12,818 nucleotides of DNA from NCBI GenBank assembly GCA_009782695.1, contig WRIO01000007.1, positions 1 through 12,818 of the forward strand. Reading direction: 5' to 3'. Made by a program: the position numbers and the translations under genes. Origin of the DNA: Candidatus Cloacimonadota bacterium. Its GTDB lineage: Bacteria > Cloacimonadota > Cloacimonadia > Cloacimonadales > WRIO01. Positions 1 through 8,628 of the stretch are shown here, piece by piece (the stretch's first letter is position 1; each line of letters opens with the position of its first letter). The notes under the pieces were generated by a model. The model was not told the origin of the DNA. It ran no database searches and saw only the letters and a program-made list of their open reading frames with translations.

Positions 1-2192
1 GTCTCAAAATCTTTAAAATTAAAGTCGCTAAATCGGTTATAACAGTTCCCAGTATCCAAGAACAACAAACCTATTATCTGGTCTGAGGCTACAGGGATGC
101 CAACCTCAGTAGCAAATAGCACCTCTCGTGTGCCACCGTCAAGGGGACCTATTGACCTGTCTGCGTAACCTCGTATGCCTGATGCCCCTGTGCCACCGAG
201 CAAAAACCTCTCATCAGGGGGCACCTCAGAATGGCTACCATAACCAGTGATATAACCAACGCGCCACTTGCTACGCAGTGCGGTCGACAAAAATAATGGT
301 GTAAACCACGATACCTCAGATACCTGCTTGAAGTAATTAAAATCACCCCCAACAGGACCACCAGCTAACTCGCTATGCAAAACTATACGCGAGCCTGTGG
401 TTGGGAAAAAAACATTGTCACGCGAGTCACGAGACAAGGTCATATTGACAGAACTGGTTGTTTGCCAACCTGCTGCGTCAAGCTTATCTAGAATATGCGA
501 ATAATAAACATCTCTGTTCCGGATACTATATTCTCTACCGCCTATCGAGTATCCAAGTGAGATTCGTGAATAATCGATAGCCTTTATAGGATAGCCAAAA
601 CGAACCCCAGCGCCCATAGTTTGCACGTTATAATTCGCACTGGACCATCTCCTGCGAGTGTTGTATAAACTAGTCCCAAATAATACATCTGTGTCATATA
701 GATATGGGTTTACAAAGCCAAGCTCCACATTGTTGTGACTCCCTGATGTTTCCCAATTTATGCTGGTCTGCCAGCTATTTCCAAAGGCATTATTTAGAGC
801 CAAACTCATAGTTCCTAGTAGTTTATCACGGCTGTTGTATCCTAAACCAACATTGGCAGAACCAGAAGATCTATCAGTGACTTTTAGGAATAAGTCTACA
901 TCCCCCTCTCTATTTATCGGAGCGTAGTCTAGCTCCATATCAGGTTCAAAAAAGCCTAAGTTATATACATTTTGCTGACTGCGGATGATCCGAGATTGTT
1001 TGAAATAATCACCTGGAGCTATGGTCAGCTGCCGTCTGATAACCTTTTCTTTGGTCTTTGTGTTCCCACTTATGTGTATCTTATGTATCCTTGCACGAGT
1101 GTTTTCTTCGATATCCAGTAAGATATTTACTCGATTACCATCGCGGTTTATTTTTTGGTCATATTGCAAGTAGATATACCCTTCTTCGTAATACATTGCT
1201 CCCACGGACCGTAACTGCTTGTCAAATTTATCCATATTAAACACATCACCCGCTGACATGGTAAACTTGTCTAACAGTTCTTGCTTTTCAAAATGGTGAT
1301 TACCTACGATGTCCACAGAGCCAAAATAAAATTTTTCGCCTTCCTCTATATGTAAAGTCAATATCAAAAATCTCTTGTTCTCTATCTCTTCTTCCACTCT
1401 TACTATGCGGGCATCGATATAGCCTAATTTGTGATAATAATCTATTATTCTTTTTTGATCTTCTGTATAGCGTTCTTCTTCAAATTTTCCCGAACGGAAA
1501 AAGCCACTTTTTCGGGTTTTCATTTTTTTGATGATTTTTTTGGAGGTAATATGCTCGTTACCTTCCACTAAAACACGCCGAACTTTTACTTTTTTGCCCT
1601 CAGTCACTTTTACCCGAACATCTATCCGCTCTCCTAATTGGTTGCGGGTGTCTATGCCTGCTTTTGCGTCTTTTTTGGCTTGTTTTCTTGCTTTTTTATC
1701 TGTGAGAGCGGACATTTGGGTCATCTGGTAATCGAGCTGGGCTAAGTTAAAACCCTTGCTTTTGTATTCTGCTAAAATCCTACGGCTATTCTCATTTTGC
1801 ACGATGGGAGACCAATTCGTCCCTATCCGCAAGATTCCCACTTCTTCTAGCTTTGACTTCGAGATTGCTTTACTTCCTTCATAGCTAAACCTTTGCACCA
1901 CAGGGAGTTCCTCGACTATAATATGAATCCGAATCCCTCTGTTTATTTCCTCTACATCTATGTTGACATCTTCGAAAACATATAATTGATATAAGTTTTT
2001 TATAGCACTCCCGACTATCTCAGGGGTAAACATGTCACCTATCTTTAATCCAGAAGTAGATAAAATCAAGTTTCTATCCACTCTTTCATTGCCTGTTATC
2101 TGTAAGTCCAATATCACAGCAGTTTGTGAAAATAAGGTTATGCTCATCAATAATAGCAAAGTTAACAGGGAAAGCCGCACTTTCCAGATCAT
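1..2192 (-). CDS. bamA: Outer membrane protein assembly factor BamA (Omp85), C-terminus cut by window edge
   Basis: This gene encodes the core of the BAM machine that folds beta-barrel proteins into the outer membrane. Translating from the ATG at 2192 gives 730 residues with no stop before the window edge. Residues 1-23 form a signal peptide (MIWKVRLSLL, hydrophobic core, then FSQ). Five POTRA repeats follow at about 25-95, 96-198, 199-284, 285-364 and 365-440, each with a typical strand such as VDIVGN or HISGN. The barrel starts near 443. The RGY form of the conserved Omp85 barrel motif is at 674-676 (GIRGYADRS). The family is usually around 750-850 aa, so only the last barrel strands are missing. 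POTRA2 carries a Lys/Ala-rich insert at about 164-190. A GGAGG site lies 4 nt before the ATG and sets the start. The gene lies downstream of, and on the same strand as, the zinc-ribbon gene, with 211 bp between them. The assignment is secure at family level. Confidence 0.95.
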   Translation of the reverse strand, partial: MIWKVRLSLLTLLLLMSITLFSQTAVILDLQITGNERVDRNLILSTSGLKIGDMFTPEIVGSAIKNLYQLYVFEDVNIDVEEINRGIRIHIIVEELPVVQRFSYEGSKAISKSKLEEVGILRIGTNWSPIVQNENSRRILAEYKSKGFNLAQLDYQMTQMSALTDKKARKQAKKDAKAGIDTRNQLGERIDVRVKVTEGKKVKVRRVLVEGNEHITSKKIIKKMKTRKSGFFRSGKFEEERYTEDQKRIIDYYHKLGYIDARIVRVEEEIENKRFLILTLHIEEGEKFYFGSVDIVGNHHFEKQELLDKFTMSAGDVFNMDKFDKQLRSVGAMYYEEGYIYLQYDQKINRDGNRVNILLDIEENTRARIHKIHISGNTKTKEKVIRRQLTIAPGDYFKQSRIIRSQQNVYNLGFFEPDMELDYAPINREGDVDLFLKVTDRSSGSANVGLGYNSRDKLLGTMSLALNNAFGNSWQTSINWETSGSHNNVELGFVNPYLYDTDVLFGTSLYNTRRRWSSANYNVQTMGAGVRFGYPIKAIDYSRISLGYSIGGREYSIRNRDVYYSHILDKLDAAGWQTTSSVNMTLSRDSRDNVFFPTTGSRIVLHSELAGGPVGGDFNYFKQVSEVSWFTPLFLSTALRSKWRVGYITGYGSHSEVPPDERFLLGGTGASGIRGYADRSIGPLDGGTREVLFATEVGIPVASDQIIGLLFLDTGNCYNRFSDFNFKDFE

Positions 2193-2235
2193 TTAACCTC
2201 CATCGGTCATTTATAAAAGAAACACTATAACAATC

Positions 2236-2263
2236 ATTATATTACAATAAAATTTCTTGATAA
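2236..2263 (-). promoter_or_regulatory. Candidate bamA promoter
   Basis: Reading on the minus strand, a perfect TATAAT lies at 2241-2236 and a TTATCA (4 of 6 to TTGACA) at 2263-2258, with a 16-nt spacer. It is about 44 nt upstream of the bamA ATG, in an AT-rich stretch. This is a pattern match only. In AT-rich DNA such matches arise by chance, and bamA could also be read through from the gene at 2404-3057. No clear terminator is visible in the 2193-2403 gap. Confidence 0.3.
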
Positions 2264-2403
2264 TTTCCACACTTTTTTATATACAAAATCGGGATATCTT
2301 TCAGAAAAGATTTTATCTAACTGTTTTCATAAGATTTTATGCGCAAGAACAATCAAAAGTAAAAAATCGAAAACAATTTTGTTGATACAGATGAAAGCAG
2401 CTA

Positions 2404-3057
2404 TTAATCATCTTGAGTGTCGATGATTTGCGTAAAACGGAATCCTATATCACACAACCCTTTTATGCATTGGGCAGCGTATATATACTTTTGATCTGTC
2501 ACAGTGTTCAGTATTTTGGAACTTTCATCATACATTTGTAGGTTCCTTTTTAGTTCTGCTATCGCTATCAATCTATGGTCTGTAGTACTCATCATCAGCT
2601 CTATCAGTCTCCGACAATTATTCTCGTAGAGTGTCTGATCTACATCCTTTGAAAATATTTTCTTGGTAAGTAGATCCTCATCATTCTCTGTCGACATATC
2701 ACGCACTCGGTCGTTGAAACAATACCACAGCTTCATGCGTAAGTATCTTTCTTCTGTCTGATCACGGTATGCAACAAAATTCAATGCTTCTTGATATTCA
2801 TAAGGGTTCAAAAACTGAACCTGTAGGGCATCATTTAAATCATCCTCTTCACTGTTTTCAAATGGCTGGGTCAACCAAAAAATAGTAGAACATTTTTTAC
2901 ACTTTGTAATCTGTGGAAAATCAGGTAGCATAGGGGCGACCCGCATTCCATCTGTATAATATCTAGCTCCTATTGTATTTCCTGATACTAAAGTTTCTCG
3001 AAAATAATATATGCCACAATCAGGACATTTATGAATCTCTTTTGGACCAAATATCAT
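2404..3057 (-). CDS. Zinc-ribbon protein of unknown function
   Basis: A 217-aa cytoplasmic-looking protein with no signal peptide or membrane segment. The N-terminus holds two CxxC knuckles (C11/C14 in KCPDCG and C53/C56 in KCKKCS), the pattern of a zinc ribbon. Between them is a segment (SGNTIGARYYTDG ... PMLPDFPQ) that I recall from uncharacterised Bacteroidetes-type zinc-ribbon proteins. Residues from about 85 to 205 look alpha-helical and may form TPR-like helices (RYLRMKLWYCFNDR, AIAELKRNLQMYDESSKIL). The start is supported by AAAAGGAG about 5 nt before the ATG. A -33/-7-like promoter lies just upstream. It is the nearest upstream neighbour of bamA on the same strand, but nothing in the sequence ties it to outer membrane assembly. 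The specific function is unknown. Confidence 0.85.
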   Translation of the reverse strand: MIFGPKEIHKCPDCGIYYFRETLVSGNTIGARYYTDGMRVAPMLPDFPQITKCKKCSTIFWLTQPFENSEEDDLNDALQVQFLNPYEYQEALNFVAYRDQTEERYLRMKLWYCFNDRVRDMSTENDEDLLTKKIFSKDVDQTLYENNCRRLIELMMSTTDHRLIAIAELKRNLQMYDESSKILNTVTDQKYIYAAQCIKGLCDIGFRFTQIIDTQDD

Positions 3058-3100
3058 CTTAACTCCTTTTTACCATATCTTGCAGAATTTTTTAGGATAC

Positions 3101-3129
3101 CAAACTTTAAAAAAAGGATTTTATGTCAA
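3101..3129 (-). promoter_or_regulatory. Candidate promoter of the zinc-ribbon gene
   Basis: On the minus strand a TTGACA (3129-3124) is followed by AAAGTTTG (3108-3101), with 18 nt between TTG and the second box. This resembles the Bacteroidetes-type -33 TTG / -7 TAnnTTTG promoter. The same layout occurs at 5175-5204 and 6563-6592 in this window, which raises confidence. The -7 box ends 43 nt before the start codon. Confidence 0.45.
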
Positions 3130-3303
3130 GAAAAATTTAGCTTCGAGTGATTTCTTTGTAATCATCTTCTATTGTCCTTAACCTCTAAGTCTTGGTCTAA
3201 TATAGGGAAAGTTATTAAAATAGCATACCTAACAAAGGGAGTTTATCATATTCGGTTGATTATTGCTTACTGTTTTCTGAAAATCCTCTTAACTACTATT
3301 ATA

Positions 3304-4464
3304 TCATTTTAACAACATCATTTTTTTGACAGCCGAATACTCCCTCTTTTTCATCACATAAAAATAAATCCCACTGCTTACATTTTGACCAAAGTCATCC
3401 TTGCCATCCCAGGTCACACTTTGCTTCCCTTGTTTTAAGTTTTGCGACAGCAGTTCACGCACTTTTTGACCACGAACATTATATATCAAGATGGTCACAA
3501 CGCTATCATTTTTAAGTCCGAACCTAATGTTAGTAGATGGATTAAAAGGGTTTGGATAGTTGTCATATAGCTCTGTTTTAGTGATAGAGACCAGGTCCTC
3601 CTCATCTGTGGTGTGAGGGGTGGCAGACACAGTATTCGAAGCAGGTGACTCTCCGTTTCCGTATACAGCAGTGACATAATATTCATAGGTAATATCATTT
3701 GTGACAGCGCTATCTGTAAAAGACAGTTCAGCTAAAGGTAGTGATAATGCAGTAAAGAGCTCATTGTCTCGGTAGATGATATACCCTGTGAGATGATTTA
3801 TATTTTCTGCACCTGCTTCCCAAGATAAAAGGACAAAGGCATCTCCCTCTACTGCTACAAGGTTCTGGGCAGGAAAGAGCTGATAAAGTTCAGCTACTAA
3901 TTCAGCGGCCTCAGACACGCCATTTTCATAAACTGCAAATAAAAAATATGTGTGCTGCCCAAAAGGTAGTTCATTTTCTGAGAAGGTTAAGACATTTGCA
4001 GGTGTTTCTATCAAGACCACAGCATCTCGCGACAGTGTGTATCCCATCAAATGTAAGGGATTTATGTCAATAGGTGCTTCCCAAGTCAGTAAAACATCAT
4101 GCTCATTTTCGACTGATAAGGAGAAATTTGAAGGGACAACCAGAAAATATATTTCTAAAGAGACAGAAACTGCCGGTGACACACCGTTTGCATATTCTGC
4201 TACCACAGTGTAAGTATGCTGTCCGATAGGCACGTCAGCATAGTGAAAATACGGTGATGAAGGTTCCGGATTGGGGGACAGCAATACTTCCCCTCGATAA
4301 ACTAAATATTGCACTAAATATTCACTTTCCACCTCGTCCCATTCCAGTAGCGCATTGTAGCCGTTTGAGATAGCCGCAGAAAGGTTTGCGATGGGTAAAA
4401 GCTCATAAATAGAGACAGTATATATCGCAGGTTCAGACACTCCATATAGCTTAGACTTTGGCAA
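3304..4464 (-). CDS. FN3-repeat surface protein with T9SS C-terminal sorting domain; 3' part of a broken gene
   Basis: This reading frame encodes 386 residues if begun at a weak TTG (4464). It has three fibronectin type III-like repeats at about 26-106, 109-194 and 197-283. Each ends with a similar strand (EYANGVSP, VYENGVSE, VYGNGESP). A C-terminal domain at about 293-386 carries YPNPFNPST (303-311) and ends in a Lys-rich KKMMLLK tail. That is the FlgD-Ig/type A sorting domain that directs export through the type IX secretion system and surface attachment. There is no signal peptide. The sequence opens with SKLYGVSEPA, which matches the last strand of a preceding FN3 repeat, so the N-terminal part is missing. 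It overlaps an LRR-coding frame at 4314-4952 in another frame. The most likely reading is that both are pieces of one large adhesin-like gene damaged by an internal deletion or frameshift. Confidence 0.85.
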   Translation of the reverse strand: MPKSKLYGVSEPAIYTVSIYELLPIANLSAAISNGYNALLEWDEVESEYLVQYLVYRGEVLLSPNPEPSSPYFHYADVPIGQHTYTVVAEYANGVSPAVSVSLEIYFLVVPSNFSLSVENEHDVLLTWEAPIDINPLHLMGYTLSRDAVVLIETPANVLTFSENELPFGQHTYFLFAVYENGVSEAAELVAELYQLFPAQNLVAVEGDAFVLLSWEAGAENINHLTGYIIYRDNELFTALSLPLAELSFTDSAVTNDITYEYYVTAVYGNGESPASNTVSATPHTTDEEDLVSITKTELYDNYPNPFNPSTNIRFGLKNDSVVTILIYNVRGQKVRELLSQNLKQGKQSVTWDGKDDFGQNVSSGIYFYVMKKREYSAVKKMMLLK

Positions 4465-4952
4465 AAATAGAAGGCATTTACCCCGATAACAGTGACATTG
4501 TTACTGATAACTACATTCGACAAAAAATCTCTACCACTAAACGGGCTACTAATTCCACTGTATATAAAATTTTTGTTTATCGTGGTTGACTCAAAACTAG
4601 AGCACCCGCTAAACACGTTCGACTCAAAAAAGATAGGTTCTGGATTATTATCATTACTACCAATGGTAACATTAGTTATCGAACTGCAGTTGTAAAACAT
4701 CCGAGTTTTCATAGAAGTGACATAATCCCCGATGATTACTTCGGTTAAAGACCCTTCTATATTATAAAATGGCGAGAAAGTAGTATCAGTATTATAGTCT
4801 AAATTTTTATTCAATATCACCTTGCTGATGGCAGAGCTATTATTGCCAAAAGTATAATATGGTAAAAAATCACAACCAGTCTCCATAAAAATGATGGAAA
4901 ATAAAGTATTAAATAATACTCTTTTATCATTTCCGTAACTTGTTGTAAACAA
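4314..4952 (-). pseudogene. BspA-type leucine-rich repeat fragment, 5' part of a broken surface-protein gene
   Basis: The frame opens at a TTG (4952) with no ribosome binding site and no signal peptide, and an in-frame stop lies just upstream. Residues from about 35 to 165 show degenerate BspA/LRR_5 repeats, such as MFYNCSSITNVTIGSN, VFSGCSSFESTTI and VTVIGVNAFYFCQSL. These are typical of surface proteins that also carry T9SS tails in FCB bacteria. The repeat pattern stops at about position 4460, and the remaining residues to 4314 look like out-of-frame translation of the FN3 region. The LRR part is therefore joined out of frame to the FN3/T9SS part at about 4445-4475. It is probably not translated into a working protein. 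It lacks both a normal N-terminus and its own stop. Confidence 0.6.
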
Positions 4953-4957
4953 TACAA

Positions 4958-5034
4958 GTTATACCACTAACAAGCAAGGTTCATCGGACAAGGTCGAACC
5001 TGCTCCGATGAACCTTGCTTGTTTCTAGTGTAAC
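4958..5034. repeat. Perfect 20-bp inverted repeat (large hairpin), possible MITE-like repeat or bidirectional terminator
   Basis: The arm at 4969-4988 is the exact reverse complement of 5004-5023 (20 of 20), with a 15-nt spacer. The spacer contains a smaller AGGT-CGA-ACCT stem. Outside the perfect arms the match continues imperfectly (GTTATACCA against GTTACACTA), extending the symmetric unit to about 4958-5034. It lies directly upstream of the damaged LRR reading frame, and the stop codon that closes that frame upstream is in its outer arm. It could be a dispersed palindromic repeat, or a terminator between divergent genes. Confidence 0.75.
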
Positions 5035-5174
5035 TATATAATGATTTATGTAGTTACAAAACATGCTCAGAAAGATCTTGATTTTTATAAAAGTAATATG
5101 CAGAGTATTTTTTATTTAATATATTGAGACATAAGGTGATACGATACATAATTTGATCCACGGATAAATAATCC

Positions 5175-5204
5175 TTGACAAAAAAACGACTTTTTTAATC
5201 TTTG
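5175..5204 (+). promoter_or_regulatory. Candidate promoter for the 5278-6115 gene pair
   Basis: TTGACA at 5175-5180 is followed, with 19 nt between TTG and the second box, by AATCTTTG (5197-5204). This fits the -33 TTG / -7 nAnnTTTG layout of Bacteroidetes-type promoters. An A-tract follows the first box and a T-tract precedes the second, as in the rRNA promoter candidate at 6563-6592. The second box ends 73 nt before the ATG at 5278. Confidence 0.5.
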
Positions 5205-5277
5205 TCACTCTATAAGTAACGAAACCTACTGCAAAAAGTGTTACATAGCGGTAAAAATAAACAATTTGGAGAGAAAT

Positions 5278-5712
5278 ATGTTGGGGAAATTAAAATGGAC
5301 TTTACTTATATTAGCAGTTTTCTTTGTATCGAATGCATTTTCATTGGAAAAAGAGTATGTGAAATATGTCTTTGAAAACGATAATAAAGAAGAGCTTTTA
5401 GAACAAGCAGACATTGCCTATACTCAAGGAAAACTGCAAGTTGCCATCGATATCCTATTTGAAGTTTGGCTGACTGAGAGGAGTTTTTGGCAGTATCTGA
5501 TGACTATATCTACATTTTACAATGATCTAAACAAACCAGAAATGGCTGGGATATTCCTCCTGGAAGCCACTAATAGAGTAGATAAAGCTTTCGATGTGGA
5601 AGGTCTTAAAAAGAGTTTTACAAAAGTATGGGACGATGAAATTTTTATCCCTTTTAGGGACAAAGCAATCGCTGTAAATTCAGAAAAAAAGCTGTTGCTA
5701 GAGGAAAAATGA
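5278..5712 (+). CDS. Small exported helical protein of unknown function
   Basis: I start this gene at the ATG at 5278. GGAG at 5268-5271 sits 6 nt upstream, and the signal peptide then begins cleanly (MLGKLKWTLLILAVFF...SNAFS, cleavage near residue 22). An upstream in-frame TTG at 5266 would overlap the ribosome site and is unlikely. The product is 144 aa. The mature part is acidic and appears all-helical. Residues about 40-95 (ADIAYTQGKLQVAIDILFEVW...) look like one or two TPR-like hairpins, which suggests a periplasmic protein-binding role. No catalytic motif is visible. A second exported protein starts 16 nt downstream, so the two are probably co-transcribed. I do not recognise the family. 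Confidence 0.75.
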   Translation: MLGKLKWTLLILAVFFVSNAFSLEKEYVKYVFENDNKEELLEQADIAYTQGKLQVAIDILFEVWLTERSFWQYLMTISTFYNDLNKPEMAGIFLLEATNRVDKAFDVEGLKKSFTKVWDDEIFIPFRDKAIAVNSEKKLLLEEK

Positions 5713-5728
5713 CGCCAAAAGGAGGGGA

Positions 5729-6115
5729 ATGTTTAGTATGAAGTCTATATTTCTAATTATTTTACTTTCTCTGATCACTTGCCTAAATAGTGCTGCTTTC
5801 GATAGTGACCCTGATATAGCGTGCAACGAATCATTTATCCAAGCCAACTTTGAAAAACTGTTTACGTATTATATGATGAATAGTGGGCTTTCCAGCACAG
5901 ATTTTTTGAAATCAAACAGAAAGATTGAGCCTCGCATAATTCAGAGATTGTATTTGACGAATGACTTATATACAGAATCGCTTTTTGTCGGTCAGTCTCA
6001 TCAGTCTCCAACATTCAATAGTTGTGTGTTTAAAAATGCATTAAAAGATCCTTCTCTTTTGATAATCCAAAACGAGTATGAATTCCTAGATTTCGAACAA
6101 AAATATGATCCGTAA
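5729..6115 (+). CDS. Small exported protein of unknown function
   Basis: A 128-aa protein with a hydrophobic N-terminal signal (KSIFLIILLSLITCLNSAAF). Cleavage after NSA is likely. A lipoprotein signal at LITC is possible but has Thr at -1, which is atypical. A strong AAAGGAGG lies 3-4 nt before the ATG at 5729. The next in-frame ATG (5738) gives a more usual signal peptide but a spacing of about 12 nt, so the exact start is uncertain. It follows the 5278 gene with a 16-nt gap, as in an operon. The mature part has no motif I recognise, and its two Cys residues (about 31 and 99) could pair. A terminator-like hairpin lies downstream at 6223-6245. Confidence 0.7.
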   Translation: MFSMKSIFLIILLSLITCLNSAAFDSDPDIACNESFIQANFEKLFTYYMMNSGLSSTDFLKSNRKIEPRIIQRLYLTNDLYTESLFVGQSHQSPTFNSCVFKNALKDPSLLIIQNEYEFLDFEQKYDP

Positions 6116-6118
6116 ACT

Positions 6119-6289
6119 AGTAGCGGAGAGCCTCCATTTAGGTCGGCTATCGATGATGTGCAATTCCCCTCCAAATTGGAGGGGTGGACGCTTTAGCGGA
6201 CGGGGTGGTTGATATTTATATCAGTGCGGAGCGCACTTTTTTATATAGTCCCTTTTGGGACAATGGAGAGCGGGACGCTCTCCGCTACT
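6119..6289. repeat. Palindrome-rich intergenic element with 13-bp terminal inverted repeats
   Basis: The element begins with AGTAGCGGAGAGC (6119-6131), and its exact reverse complement closes it at 6277-6289. Inside are further perfect palindromes: CCCCTCC/GGAGGGG (6166-6172 and 6178-6184), AGTGCG/CGCACT (6223-6228 and 6232-6237), GTCCC/GGGAC (6249-6253 and 6258-6262) and GGAGAGC/GCTCTCC (6265-6271 and 6277-6283). The GGAGGGGTGG...GGGGTGGTT part resembles dispersed REP-like sequences I recall from Bacteroidetes-type genomes. It is GC-richer than the AT-rich flanks. No protein is encoded. It lies between a gene end and the rRNA promoter, where dispersed repeats often settle. Confidence 0.65.
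6223..6245 (+). terminator. Rho-independent terminator after the 5278-6115 pair
   Basis: A 6-bp perfect stem AGTGCG/CGCACT with a 3-nt loop is followed by TTTTTTAT (6238-6245). It is on the correct strand to end transcription of the two exported-protein genes before the rRNA promoter. It is also one of the palindromes in the repeat element at 6119-6289. Confidence 0.6.
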
Positions 6290-6592
6290 TAATCCTGTTT
6301 ACATTGTTTATTATGCAAATTCGAAAATCATAACAAATATATATTATATATAGTTACACTCATCTTTTGTCCAATATCGATTTTCAAAAAAGCTCATTTT
6401 TACCACTTTTTTTTCGGCTTATCTGTTTTTCGGGTTAAAAAATATTTTGAACACATAGCAAAAATAGGCTCTTTGCCAGAAATTTACAAAATTTTATAGT
6501 ATTGTAAAATAAGGCGTTACAGATAAAAAATAAGCTCTCAAAAAAAAATATTAAAAAAGTGCTTGACGAAAAACCCCCCTTTTGATTTTTTG
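6290..6592 (+). promoter_or_regulatory. rRNA operon promoter region with A-tract UP-like sequence
   Basis: The stretch from 6290 to 6540 is AT-rich, with no gene visible. An A-tract block at 6540-6558 (nine A, then TATTAAAAAA) resembles an UP element and lies directly before TTGACG (6563-6568). The second box is ATTTTTTG (6585-6592), 19 nt after the TTG, in the same layout as the promoter candidate at 5175-5204. An A-tract, a C6 run and a T-tract fill the spacer. The position, 248 nt before the 16S 5' end, suits an rRNA promoter. No transcription start has been mapped. Confidence 0.5.
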
Positions 6593-6839
6593 GCGTAACC
6601 TACTTTTAAGGTAGATTTACGAAGGTCAGTTTACGAAGTTTGCCTTTTAGTAACAAAAAAAATAGTGATGTGGGATTCGTTTGCCTTAGCGGACGATTCC
6701 TCGAAAAATATATAGTTCTACATAACAGTTTATACAGTGGAGTGACTCATAGTCTCAGTCGTTAGGGCGACTGGGAGTTATTGTTTTTGAGAGAAGACAA
6801 TAATAGTTAAAAGAAATAATAAATAAGTTTAAATAAGTG
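6593..6839 (+). other. 16S rRNA leader with two hairpins
   Basis: This is the presumed transcribed leader between the promoter candidate and 16S. It contains a hairpin of CTCAGTCG with CGACTGGGAG (about 6754-6777, one G-U pair), immediately followed by TTATTGT/ACAATAA (6778-6784 and 6797-6803). A short direct repeat TTTACGAAG occurs twice near 6616-6642. I could not identify a convincing boxA antitermination site or a strong pairing with the 16S 3' trailer. Confidence 0.45.
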
Positions 6840-8392
<1,553 letters not shown>

Positions 8393-8411
8393 CAAAGGTG
8401 TAAAATTAATC

Positions 8412-8443
8412 AAATTATAAATTATAAATTATAAATTATAAAT
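8412..8443. repeat. Tandem AT heptamer repeat
   Basis: About four and a half copies of AAATTAT lie in tandem, starting 20 nt after the 16S 3' end. The unit is partly self-complementary. It may vary in copy number between rRNA copies or strains. Confidence 0.85.
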
Positions 8444-8516
8444 AGATTACAGAGTAATAATGATAGCCAATCAAAATTACTCCGAATATACACTTATTAA
8501 AAAATAGCAGAGCGGT

Positions 8517-8559
8517 AAATGAAAGCGCTACTGCGAATATCAAACACGATTTCATTTTT
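8517..8559 (+). other. Hairpin with T-tract upstream of the toxin-antitoxin genes
   Basis: An 8-bp perfect stem AAATGAAA/TTTCATTT with a 25-nt loop ends in ATTTTT. It sits between 16S and the antitoxin ribosome site at 8616-8622. It could be a processing site or a weak attenuator separating rRNA from mRNA. The long loop makes it a weak terminator. Confidence 0.3.
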
Positions 8560-8628
8560 CTGATAACTCGTGAGTCACTTCCATTTTAATTTAAAGATAT
8601 AAAATTCCAAAAAATAAAGGAGTTTATT

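Noticed and set aside
149..361. Minus-strand 70-codon frame near the window start, and plus-strand frames at 1058-1240 and 1528-1731
   Set aside because: All lie inside the intact bamA coding sequence in other frames.
3495..4213. Frames at 3495-3698 (-) and 3950-4213 (+)
   Set aside because: Other-frame shadows of the FN3/T9SS coding sequence.
8412..8443. Heptamer tandem repeat considered as a CRISPR or origin iteron
   Set aside because: The units are directly adjacent without spacers, only 7 nt and pure A/T, with no cas or rep gene nearby.
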